From positions 758,001 to 822,000 of the forward strand of contig NZ_CP150265.1 in NCBI RefSeq assembly GCF_037976325.1: 64,000 bases of DNA, in the 5' to 3' direction. A model generated the notes under the pieces. The model did no database searches and was not told the DNA's origin. It saw only the letters and a program-made list of their open reading frames with translations. Within the stretch, counting starts at the first letter, position 1, and every line of letters begins with the position of its first letter. The position numbers and the translations under genes were made by a program. Below, piece by piece: positions 1 to 7,425 of the stretch. The stretch is from Paenibacillus sp. FSL K6-3182 (lineage in GTDB: Bacteria > Bacillota > Bacilli > Paenibacillales > Paenibacillaceae).

Positions 1-479
1 ACAACGGCGTCTTCACCTTCATAATGAACCCCTTGCACGGCACAAATGATTTCTGAAGCTCGCGACTTCGTGAGTGGCTCCATTCGCAGCTTATGGTTCG
101 AAGCGCCGGATGTAGGATGATTAAAGCTCTCTGCCAGGCGATAGGGACCGTCTGTCCAATCATCATTACCCTCAGGGGAACTTGCGGATGGCAAAGCCAT
201 ACCCAAGGCTCTATAAAGAGCTTTTAAAAACTCTGCTTCACTTATTGGCTCGTCAGGCTTTAAGCTGCTGTCAGGGTATCCATTTATAATATTTTGTGCC
301 ATAGCCCATTGAAACAGACGCTCAGCCCAGTGTCCTTTCATTCCATAGGGCTTGATAATGAGAAAATCGTATTTTTCGTCATCTTTTTGATCCTGAGCAT
401 TCAAATTTGCTGTTGCTGTTACCCAAAATAATGAAGATACGATGATCAGACATGTAACTATACGCTTAAACTTAAACAT
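1..479 (-). CDS. Secreted SLH-domain protein, N-terminal part (3' end outside window)
   Basis: Partial gene read on the minus strand from an ATG at 477-479, preceded by a GGAAGG ribosome-binding site about 7 bases upstream. The first 25 or so residues form a signal peptide (basic start, hydrophobic core, ending near Ala-Thr-Ala). Residues about 47-85 match an S-layer homology module: a GHWAE start, then NIINGYPDSSLKPDEPISEAE. SLH modules anchor exported proteins to secondary cell-wall polymers, so the product is probably at the cell surface. At least 159 codons are open to the window edge, and what follows the SLH module (about residues 87-159) was not recognised, so the enzymatic or structural role is unknown. 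Confidence 0.75.
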   Translation of the reverse strand, partial: MFKFKRIVTCLIIVSSLFWVTATANLNAQDQKDDEKYDFLIIKPYGMKGHWAERLFQWAMAQNIINGYPDSSLKPDEPISEAEFLKALYRALGMALPSASSPEGNDDWTDGPYRLAESFNHPTSGASNHKLRMEPLTKSRASEIICAVQGVHYEGEDAV

Positions 480-900
480 AAAATTCATCCTTCCGAATCC
501 AATTAAATACCGTTTTTTATATTGTTAAAAACTTCCTAATGTTATATCGGAAAGTATAGTATTTTAACTGATAGCTGCGAGTGAAAACAGCGATTTGATT
601 TATTCTTCTTTAAACAGAATTAGATGAGGCGATGTAATGGAGTAGATTAAAATAGCTGTGGCAAGGCAAGCGGTGGGGGTCTTTCATTGGTTGCGTAAGC
701 GTGGCGTAATGTAAACAGCTTACTCGGTTGATTTCATGGAACATAAGCAAGCTTTAAAAATATTTTGAATATTCCTTTACATGAATATTCCCGTTGTGGT
801 ATATTCAATTCAACAAAAGGAAATACAAGGAGGGAGGCTTAAAGGATTCGATAAAGCAATGTTTGCTTTAGAAGAAGGATGAATTAATTAAATCAAGTGA
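480..900. other. Intergenic region between the SLH gene and the ArsR operon
   Basis: About 420 bases without a convincing gene. The right part holds the promoter and candidate operator of the ArsR-family gene. A GGAGGGAGG ribosome-binding-like sequence at 829-837 is followed by a seven-codon ATG frame (859-882), but the spacing of about 21 bases is poor for initiation. I saw nothing recognisable in 500-760. Confidence 0.5.
767..805 (+). promoter_or_regulatory. Promoter with tandem GAATATTC palindromes, candidate ArsR-family operator
   Basis: A sigma-A-like promoter has TTTACA at 776-781, an 18-base spacer and TATATT at 800-805. Two identical 8-base palindromes, GAATATTC, lie at 767-774 and 783-790, 16 bases apart centre to centre. 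They bracket the -35 element and enter the spacer. A third half-site (ATATTC) overlaps the -10. AT-rich dyads at the promoter are typical for autoregulating ArsR-family repressors, so binding by the product of the next gene is a reasonable inference. Confidence 0.5.
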
Positions 901-1242
901 ATGGATGTTTTTCTTATGAATGCTAACGTTATGAGTGCCTTGGCTGAGCCTAACCGCCTGCAGATTGTTGACCTATTGCGAGCGAGTCCTCTAACGGTTG
1001 GGGAGATTGCTGAAAGGCTTGGCTTACGGCAGCCCCAAGCTTCCAAGCATTTGCGCGTCCTTAGCGAGGCCGGTATTGTTGAGGTGCAGGCGATTGCTAA
1101 CCGTCGTATATACAAGCTGCGTCCTGATCCGTTTAAGGAATTAGACGCTTGGCTGGAATCATACCGACGTATGTGGGAGGAACGCTACGATCGGCTGGAC
1201 GATTATTTATTGGAGCTGCAAAACAAGGAAACAGATAAGTAA
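901..1242 (+). CDS. ArsR-family winged-helix transcriptional regulator
   Basis: 113-residue protein of the ArsR/SmtB fold, the usual length for the family. Residues about 28-60 make the winged helix-turn-helix: a TVGEIAERLGL helix, then the recognition helix around QPQASKHLRVL, then the wing with RRIYKL near residue 85. No cysteine-rich metal site is visible. Together with its partner this fits the metal-independent group in which an ArsR regulator is encoded just before an SRPBCC (AHSA1-like) protein. It is probably a dimeric repressor of its own operon. The downstream gene begins 60 bases later with no terminator. The start is uncertain: ATG 901 has a weak ribosome-binding site, and ATG 916 is an alternative. 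Confidence 0.85.
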   Translation: MDVFLMNANVMSALAEPNRLQIVDLLRASPLTVGEIAERLGLRQPQASKHLRVLSEAGIVEVQAIANRRIYKLRPDPFKELDAWLESYRRMWEERYDRLDDYLLELQNKETDK

Positions 1243-1302
1243 GATTAGCAATAAGACATAAACGGATTAATGATATAAACAAATTTGAGGAGGATGTTTA
1301 TT

Positions 1303-1836
1303 ATGACTAACCCTAACCTAACTAATCAATTGGTATCTAAAGTAGAAGGCAGCACACTTATATTGGAGCGTGTGTTTCAAGCACCGCGCGAGCTTGTATT
1401 TAAAGCTTTCTCGGAGGCAGAGCATTTAAAACATTGGTGGGGACCAAAAGGCTGGACTATACCTGTATGCAACGTCGACTTTCGTCCAGGTGGAACTTGG
1501 CATTATTGCATGAAGTGTGAAGATAAGAACCAAGGCGATTTCTACGGTATGGAATCGTGGGGTAAAGCATTCTATCAGGAGATTACAGCACCGGAGCAGA
1601 TCGTCTATAGAGATTGTTTCTCGGATGCAGAAGGCAATGTTGCGGAAAATATGCCGCAAATGATGGTTACACTCGATTTTATTGAGCAAGATGGCAAGAC
1701 GAAGCTAGTTAACACCGCGAAATATGCATCGCCAGAAGCTTTGCAAACGGTGATTGATATGGGAATGATTCCAGGTATAACGCAAACGTTTGAAAACTTG
1801 GATGTTCATCTGGAAAAGCTGCAACAGAGCAATTAA
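1303..1836 (+). CDS. SRPBCC (AHSA1/START-like) domain protein
   Basis: 177-residue soluble protein with the Activator of Hsp90 ATPase homologue-like fold of the SRPBCC superfamily. Visible marks are the ERVFQAPRELVFKAFSEAEHL start, the HWWGPKGW motif, the FRPGGTWHY segment and a C-terminal amphipathic helix. The family builds a deep hydrophobic ligand pocket; the ligand is unknown. ATG 1303 was chosen because TGAGGAGGA lies at a normal distance just before it, while the upstream in-frame TTG (1285) would place that site inside the gene. It is the second gene of the ArsR operon and its expression is probably controlled by that regulator. Confidence 0.85.
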   Translation: MTNPNLTNQLVSKVEGSTLILERVFQAPRELVFKAFSEAEHLKHWWGPKGWTIPVCNVDFRPGGTWHYCMKCEDKNQGDFYGMESWGKAFYQEITAPEQIVYRDCFSDAEGNVAENMPQMMVTLDFIEQDGKTKLVNTAKYASPEALQTVIDMGMIPGITQTFENLDVHLEKLQQSN

Positions 1837-1959
1837 GGAATAAAGGCGTGTATTTTCACAAGAAGAATTAATAAAAATAGAAAAGAGACCGTATGATACG
1901 TCGCCTTAACTTGGGATTTTAAACTGATACTATTACCTATAAATTGTTTGGAGCTAGAA

Positions 1960-1998
1960 AAAAACAGCGTACTCAGTTACCCGAGTACGCTGTTTTCT
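1960..1998. terminator. Bidirectional rho-independent terminator
   Basis: A 12-base-pair perfect stem, AACAGCGTACTC at 1963-1974 and GAGTACGCTGTT at 1983-1994, closes an 8-base loop. An A-run precedes it and TTTTCTTC follows it, so it can end both the ArsR operon and the convergent glucanase gene. Confidence 0.85.
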
Positions 1999-2014
1999 TC
2001 TTCATTACGCTAGA

Positions 2015-5000
2015 TTACCAGTTGTTTCCGGATACTCTTGTCACTGTAAAGTTCGGGCTGCCGCTTTCACCATAAATGGCTGCGACACCTGGATTATTCA
2101 CTTTCACATTCGTAAAGCTTGCTCCGCCGACAGCTGGCCCTTGGCCTTGTTCTCCTCTGACCACGAGCTTGATGCCGTAGCGGGAAGGGTTGTTGATGTT
2201 AACGTTCTCTACGCGAACGTTTTGCATAGCAAGGTTCTCTGGCGATTTTGTCTGGAACATTAAACCAAAATACACAGGATTATTAATGTCCACATTTTTT
2301 ACGAGAATGTTTTTGAAGGTTCTGTCTCCTCCGAAGAACCAGATAGCGCCAAAGTTTTGATATTCATTGATTTTGTCATCAGCGCCGACGCTGGTCCAGA
2401 AATCTCCACCCGTACGGTCTAATGTTACGCCATCAATTACAGTGTCCTTATCACCAAATCCTAATGTGTTGTAACCAAAGCTTAAGCTGCTGATGGTAAT
2501 GCCTGGATAAGTCAACGTATCTGCACCATAGAGGTTTTGATATAGGTTATCCGAGCCGCCGTATACGGCAAAAGCTGCTGCGCGTCTTACACAGGTTGCC
2601 GTAAGATTCGTGTATTTGTTGCTTACATTGTAGGAACCGCCTGCATCAACCGCACTGAATAAGGCGAAGGCATCGTCACCGGCGCCTCTTGAATAGTTGT
2701 TGTCAATTACGTTATAGGATGAGCCGTTGGTCATGTTAATTCCATCCGCGAATGTGTTTTTGATACGATTGTCTTTGAACGTGTTGTTGGAGGAATTCAC
2801 GCCCCAATATAAGCAGATGAAGTGCTCAACCCAGACGTTCTGAACGGTTACGTTCTGCATGCCGTTGCCATCGATGAATTTACCAGGACCATCAGTTCTG
2901 TATACATAGTTGCCCCATGCAGACAGGTCTTTAATCGTTGAACCGTTAGCGGTAGAGCCAATATTAAAACCTACATCTGTATTGGATTGGTTCTGTGGCG
3001 CAACCAATTTGGTATGCCATGGTCCAGCACCAATGATTTCGGTTGCACGTCCATAAAGGAATATTTTACTGTTGATCACCCATTCGCCTGCAGGGATGTA
3101 AATACCCTTTTTCGTGGAATCCTGTCTAAATTCATTAAGCGCCTGCTCTATGGATTTGGAAGAGGAAACCGAAATATATTTAGTCGTGTCAGGGTTGGCA
3201 GCTGGAGGAGCGACATTTTCGGTTTCAATCATGTCAACATAGATTGCTGATACGTCACCAGCATCCTTTTGAATTTTGATCTTTGTTCCTGCTGGATACA
3301 CTTGGTCAAGCAGCAACTGGGAATCTTCATACAGCCAGTAAGCAGTTAATCCTGCCCCAGGCGCATTGTCGTAACCCAGGCGGCCAAGCGTACTTGGTGT
3401 TGCATAGACGTAAGAGAACTTGGAGGTTACCGTGAATTTGCCTTTACTCACACCGTTAGCATAAATACTAATCGTTCCAGTCGTATTTTCTGCAACTGCG
3501 TTGCGAAGGACAAAAGCGTTAGCCGAAGAAGTCAGCGTAAACTCTACATATTCGCCTGTTGCATCAAGATGCACGGCGGACCGTCCAGAAGCTTCACCCG
3601 CATAATCGCCAGGCTTGAAGTTCGGAGCTAATTTTGTTCCGTTCGTTGTATTGGAAGAGGACTCTGCTTCAATAATGGTAAACGGCATATTAGCGCCGCG
3701 GCCGGAATAAAGGCTTGTTGTATTTGAGTTGTTAGCTTGCTTAATGAGTACTTCGTTTGTGTCAGCTGCAACAGAGGAAGTTACTGTGTAGCTGCCATTG
3801 ACAGCAGTCCAAGTCCCCAGGCTGACATTGACGGATTGGTCTACAGCTAATGAGCCATTATAGGAACCATTTAAGGATTGAATGGTTGCGCCAGCAGCAT
3901 TTTTAAGAACTAATGTTATGGCATGAGCACCACCGGCGGAAGCAATGTTCCCTTGGTTTTTAAGATTTACGGTAAAGGTTACTGTATTGCCTGCACTTGG
4001 ATTGCTTGGATTCCAAGAGGCGGTTGCGATTAGATCGGAGCTAGACACGGCAGCTACGGTTAATGCAGTCGGGTTGCTATAGCTGTTGTTAGTCTCGTTC
4101 TGCTCAATAATCGCATTGCTCTCGTCGACCTTGGCGCTAACGGCGTAGGTTCCAGCATTTTTTGCTCCGGCATTCAGCGATACGGTAGCTGAAGCGCCAG
4201 CCGTCAATGCGGCTACTGGAGCAGATCCTGCTAGCTCGTTGCCAAGATAAAAATTGACTGTAGTCGCAGGGGCGTTTGCAGTGCCGATATTTTTAACGGA
4301 TGCGTTAAGGGTAATCGCATTCGTCTCTACCGGAGCTGTAGGCGTCCAAGTTATTCCTGTAATCGTAAGATCCGGATTTGGAGCTGGAGCGCCATAGATT
4401 TCAAATTCGGCTACTTGGCCAGCAGGAGCGCCGGAGTTGTTCGTTATGTTCAATTGGACCTGTTTCGCCGTAGCGGTTACCGGAATCGTTACCGAGTTGC
4501 CGTTAGCAGGGTTAAACGTGTAAGATGCCGCGGAAACCAAGCTGCTGAATGTGGAAGAGTTCTGAGTGTTGCCTAACACTTGAATCGTTTGGGTTCGCGT
4601 ACCCCATTCGCTAGACGGGTTTAGCTTCACAACAACCGATGTGATGTTGTGATTGGAACCGAGATCGACGGTTAATTGGCTAGGATTGCTGCCGCCTTCC
4701 CAGTATGTAGCCGTATTGCCGTCGTTGCCGTTCGTTGCTACGAATGTGTGGACGGTAGAACTGGAAGTGATTAATTTACCTAGAGCTAAGTTGCCGCCAG
4801 CAGGTGGCGTTGGTGTAATTGTAGGCGTCGGTGTAATTGTAGGTGTAGGCGTAATCGTAGGTGTAGGAGTTGGCGTTGGCGTTGGCGTTTGTGTAGGCAC
4901 AGGTGTAGGGGTTGGAGTAGCTGTTGGTATAGGAGTAGGAGTAGGTGTTGGCGTTACTGTGGAACCGTAAATTTCGAATTCAGAAATTTGTCCGGCTTGC

Positions 5001-5488
5001 CAACCCGTGTTAGCCGTAAAGTTTAAGCGAACATAACGGGTGCTGGTTGCTGTAAAGTTGATTGTCACGGTGTTGCTGCTCACTGCTGGATTGAATGTGT
5101 AGGATGCAGAACCAACAATATTAGAGAACGTTGTGCCGTTTGTGCTGCCTTGTACAGCTAAGGTTTGTGAACGTGTTTCCCAGCCCGCAGGCAGCTTTAG
5201 TTTAACTTGATCGATGCTCGTATTCGCACCAAGATCGATTTGGAGCCATTGTGGGAATGCATTGTTTACACTCTCCCAATAGGTACCCTGGTTGTTGTCA
5301 TTAACGTTGCTCGCTACATACACATCGGCATAGCCGCTGGCTGATACAACTTTGCCCAGAGCAAGATTTGGGCCTCCAGCGGCTGAAGATACGGAGGGGT
5401 ACAGCGTGAGCTGCGACAGCAATAAAACAAATGCCAAAGACATGATGACGAATGGATTTCTTTTTACCAATTCGTTCATTGATAACAT
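2015..5488 (-). CDS. Secreted multidomain GH87-like alpha-1,3-glucanase (mycodextranase type)
   Basis: 1157-residue exported enzyme predicted to cut alpha-1,3-glucan of fungal walls or biofilms. Order of parts: signal peptide about 1-37; F5/8 type C (discoidin) domain 39-175; Thr-Pro linker 178-230; second discoidin domain 232-366; two CARDB-like beta-sandwich modules about 370-478 and 484-592; a CBM35/CBM6-like carbohydrate module about 603-780; and a right-handed parallel beta-helix catalytic domain about 785-1157. In that domain Asp915 (in ADGIN) and Asp938-Asp939 (in GAGDDAF) are spaced by 23 residues, the same spacing as the three catalytic aspartates I recall for GH87 enzymes of Bacillus/Paenibacillus. 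The duplicated discoidin domains with a Thr-rich linker also resemble those enzymes. The ATG at 5488 has AGGAGG six bases upstream. Family assignment is from motif and architecture; no search was run. Confidence 0.83.
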   Translation of the reverse strand: MLSMNELVKRNPFVIMSLAFVLLLSQLTLYPSVSSAAGGPNLALGKVVSASGYADVYVASNVNDNNQGTYWESVNNAFPQWLQIDLGANTSIDQVKLKLPAGWETRSQTLAVQGSTNGTTFSNIVGSASYTFNPAVSSNTVTINFTATSTRYVRLNFTANTGWQAGQISEFEIYGSTVTPTPTPTPIPTATPTPTPVPTQTPTPTPTPTPTITPTPTITPTPTITPTPPAGGNLALGKLITSSSTVHTFVATNGNDGNTATYWEGGSNPSQLTVDLGSNHNITSVVVKLNPSSEWGTRTQTIQVLGNTQNSSTFSSLVSAASYTFNPANGNSVTIPVTATAKQVQLNITNNSGAPAGQVAEFEIYGAPAPNPDLTITGITWTPTAPVETNAITLNASVKNIGTANAPATTVNFYLGNELAGSAPVAALTAGASATVSLNAGAKNAGTYAVSAKVDESNAIIEQNETNNSYSNPTALTVAAVSSSDLIATASWNPSNPSAGNTVTFTVNLKNQGNIASAGGAHAITLVLKNAAGATIQSLNGSYNGSLAVDQSVNVSLGTWTAVNGSYTVTSSVAADTNEVLIKQANNSNTTSLYSGRGANMPFTIIEAESSSNTTNGTKLAPNFKPGDYAGEASGRSAVHLDATGEYVEFTLTSSANAFVLRNAVAENTTGTISIYANGVSKGKFTVTSKFSYVYATPSTLGRLGYDNAPGAGLTAYWLYEDSQLLLDQVYPAGTKIKIQKDAGDVSAIYVDMIETENVAPPAANPDTTKYISVSSSKSIEQALNEFRQDSTKKGIYIPAGEWVINSKIFLYGRATEIIGAGPWHTKLVAPQNQSNTDVGFNIGSTANGSTIKDLSAWGNYVYRTDGPGKFIDGNGMQNVTVQNVWVEHFICLYWGVNSSNNTFKDNRIKNTFADGINMTNGSSYNVIDNNYSRGAGDDAFALFSAVDAGGSYNVSNKYTNLTATCVRRAAAFAVYGGSDNLYQNLYGADTLTYPGITISSLSFGYNTLGFGDKDTVIDGVTLDRTGGDFWTSVGADDKINEYQNFGAIWFFGGDRTFKNILVKNVDINNPVYFGLMFQTKSPENLAMQNVRVENVNINNPSRYGIKLVVRGEQGQGPAVGGASFTNVKVNNPGVAAIYGESGSPNFTVTRVSGNNW
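4800..4955. repeat. Low-complexity Thr-Pro linker coding repeat
   Basis: Short imperfect 6-, 12- and 18-base repeats (GGTGTAGGCGT-like on the plus strand) encode the alternating Thr-Pro linker of the glucanase. It is a flexible spacer between the carbohydrate-binding discoidin domains and is prone to slippage, so its length may vary between strains. Confidence 0.85.
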
Positions 5489-6124
5489 AAAAAACCTCCT
5501 AGTCAGATGTTTTAACTTCGAATTAATGCGCTTTCAATTTTGCACATCATTACATTCTTTCTTAATCACCTCCTTAAATGTGTGAAGCCATCACGATTCT
5601 AGACGGCAATGCAATAAAACCAATATTTATTTAATATTGGTTTACAAAATAGGCGGATAATATTGCACGATCAAACGATATTGCAAACAAAATTATAGTA
5701 CTAGCATAAATCAGTTATACAGCTTGCTGAATATGCATTCCTACGATTATCGTGTGTAATATTATTGTTTAGATAAACGGGGGCTATATATTTAGAGGTT
5801 TTCAATTGAGAATAAGCAGCTACGCTTTATGAAAAAACTTGCCAAGTCAATGTCTAATGAATTTAACCCTGCAAAGCAGGTTGGCAAAATGTGCACATCA
5901 GTCAGCAGTAGCTGAATCTAAGAGCATAAATGCACTTATTTAACTAAATACTTTTCAATTTTGTTCAACTAGATGCATTTATACACCTATTCGAATCATT
6001 TTCATCTCGTTTGTTAAAAACAGGTGCACTTCTGCGCTTATTTACACTCGACTATCGGTTCACGCACACCACTAATCTCTATATCGATATCAAAAATGAC
6101 ATTGTGAACGAGCTTTATTTTGAA
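5489..6124. other. Long intergenic region upstream of the glucanase gene, with degenerate TGCAYTTAT repeats
   Basis: About 630 bases with no supported gene. Near the glucanase it holds that gene's promoter and a dyad. Further right three related units recur: AAATGCACTTATTTA at 5928-5942, AGATGCATTTATACA at 5971-5985, and AGGTGCACTT with a CTTATTTACA tail at 6022-6045. They are spaced by roughly 45-50 bases. Their function is unknown; they may be a degenerate non-coding repeat family. Confidence 0.4.
5620..5686 (-). promoter_or_regulatory. Candidate promoter and dyad of the glucanase gene
   Basis: On the minus strand TTGCAA (5686-5681), an 18-base spacer and TATTAT (5662-5657) resemble a sigma-A promoter about 170 bases before the start codon. 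Just downstream lies the dyad CCAATATT/AATATTGG (5620-5627 and 5633-5640, 5-base loop), well placed for a roadblock repressor. It has not been matched to a known operator. Confidence 0.4.
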
Positions 6125-6125
6125 T

Positions 6126-6150
6126 ATTTAATAGACTAAATAAAGGGTAA
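6126..6150 (+). promoter_or_regulatory. SigB-like promoter upstream of the csbD-family gene
   Basis: ATTTAA (6126-6131), a 13-base spacer and GGGTAA (6145-6150) fit the general-stress sigma-B pattern GTTTAA-N12-15-GGGWAW with one mismatch. The B. subtilis csbD gene belongs to the SigB regulon. Whether this organism has SigB cannot be seen in the window. Confidence 0.5.
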
Positions 6151-6246
6151 TTCATCCGTAAAACTACCGACTTCCAATATAGCCCTGTTTCAAAATCACA
6201 CCTTGGAGGTAAGAAGAAGCATACAATTATCGAGGAGATGATGAAG

Positions 6247-6429
6247 ATGAATACAAACGGACTGAAAGATAAAGTGAAGGGTATTGCGAACCAAAGCAAA
6301 GGCGAAATGAAGGATAGCTACGGCAAAGCGACAGATAACAAGAAGCTGCAGGCTGAAGGCAAGTTGGATAAGCTGAAAGGTACTGCACAGGAGAAGCTTG
6401 GCGAACTGAAGGAAAAAATCAGCAAGTAG
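6247..6429 (+). CDS. csbD: CsbD-family (UPF0337) general stress protein
   Basis: 60-residue, highly charged, Lys/Glu-rich protein with the CsbD pattern: LKDKVKGIANQSKGE at the start, an SYGKAT segment, then KLQAEGKLDKLKGTAQEKLGELK. The family is small, cytosolic, mostly helical and induced by general stress; the molecular activity is unknown. Three in-frame ATGs lie at 6238, 6241 and 6247. ATG 6247 was chosen because GAGGAG (6232-6237) sits nine bases before it and directly abuts the earlier ones. It is a single gene, followed by its own terminator. Confidence 0.85.
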   Translation: MNTNGLKDKVKGIANQSKGEMKDSYGKATDNKKLQAEGKLDKLKGTAQEKLGELKEKISK

Positions 6430-6529
6430 CGAATGGACGATAATGTATGCATCTGAGCCAATAGGTTTGCGGAAGGGCTGCTTAGCGGTGTTCAGGTACC
6501 AATCATTATCAGCAGAATTTTATAATGAG

Positions 6530-6573
6530 GAGCAGTCTGCTCTCCCGTCGAAGGGAGGCTGGCTGCTCTTTTT
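6530..6573 (+). terminator. Rho-independent terminator after csbD
   Basis: GAGCAG (6530-6535) pairs with CTGCTC (6563-6568). Inside, CTCCC pairs with GGGAG, and the stem is followed by TTTTT. It separates the stress gene from the ABC exporter operon. Confidence 0.7.
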
Positions 6574-6708
6574 GTACTTACTTCATGCAAGTAATTCTAT
6601 GTATTTACATATCATTTTCCTTCAGCAGCCTTACAATTCGAGACCTTTCGTTCCCATTACCGTACAAAATAGGAGATGAAAAATGCGGGATGAATGGAGG
6701 AGCTGTAA

Positions 6709-7425
6709 TTGCGTCTGATTATTGAAGATATCGTCAAGCAATTTGAGGATAAACAAGTGCTCCAAGGAGCCGGATTTACTTTTGAGAAAGGTAAAATATA
6801 TGGTCTGCTTGGCCGAAACGGTGCAGGCAAGACGACGCTGTTCGACTGTCTGAGCGGAGAGAAGGACATGGATTGCGGGCAAGTGCTGTTGGAGGTGGAT
6901 GGCCACACGAGGAAGCTAAGCGAGCAGGATGTCGGATACGTATACTCGCTGCCGATTCTTCCCGAATTTCTTACGGGCTATGAGTTCGTGAAGTTTTTTA
7001 TGGATATTAACAAAGGCAAGCTGCAGATGGATAAGAGCATTGATTATTATTTTGACATGATGAGCATGACAATGGAGGATCGCCATCTGCTGATCAAAGG
7101 CTACTCACACGGCATGAAGAATAAGCTGCAAATGCTGCTGTTTCTCATAACGAAACCGCCAATTATACTGCTCGATGAGCCGCTTACCTCCTTCGATGTT
7201 ATTGTTGCTCTGGAGATGAAGAACATGCTGAGGGAGATGAAGAGTGATCACATTCTGATATTCTCTACGCATATTTTGCAATTAGCTTCAGATCTATGCG
7301 ATGAGCTGGTTGTATTGAACAAAGGGAAGTTGTCTGCCGTGCCGTCAGAGCTGCTGCATAGCGCGGAATTTGAGCAATCCGTCATTAACCTGCTGAAGGA
7401 TGAAGCCCATGCTGAGAACGCTTAA
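6709..7425 (+). CDS. ABC transporter ATP-binding protein (YthP-like)
   Basis: 238-residue ATPase subunit of an ABC exporter. Walker A GRNGAGKTT is at 35-43, Walker B with the catalytic Glu (IILLDEP) at 152-158, and the switch His at 188. The signature motif is degenerate, SHGMK at about 133-137 instead of LSGGQ, as seen in several exporter ATPases. The start is TTG 6709 with GGAGGAG about 6-7 bases upstream. The gene overlaps the next one, which encodes the membrane partner, so the two are translationally coupled. The pair resembles B. subtilis YthP/YthQ or EcsA/EcsB; substrate unknown. Confidence 0.83.
   Translation: MRLIIEDIVKQFEDKQVLQGAGFTFEKGKIYGLLGRNGAGKTTLFDCLSGEKDMDCGQVLLEVDGHTRKLSEQDVGYVYSLPILPEFLTGYEFVKFFMDINKGKLQMDKSIDYYFDMMSMTMEDRHLLIKGYSHGMKNKLQMLLFLITKPPIILLDEPLTSFDVIVALEMKNMLREMKSDHILIFSTHILQLASDLCDELVVLNKGKLSAVPSELLHSAEFEQSVINLLKDEAHAENA

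Noticed and set aside
859..882. Seven-codon leader peptide before the ArsR-family gene
   Set aside because: The ribosome-binding-like sequence is about 21 bases away and the peptide has no regulatory codon pattern.
4653..4970. Val-Gly repeat frame on the plus strand, and the idea of a CRISPR-like repeat array
   Set aside because: It is the reverse of the Thr-Pro linker of the glucanase; the repeats are short, contiguous and in coding frame, with no unique spacers.
6443..6679. Small frames between csbD and the ABC exporter
   Set aside because: They cross the terminator hairpin at 6530-6573 and have no convincing ribosome-binding site.
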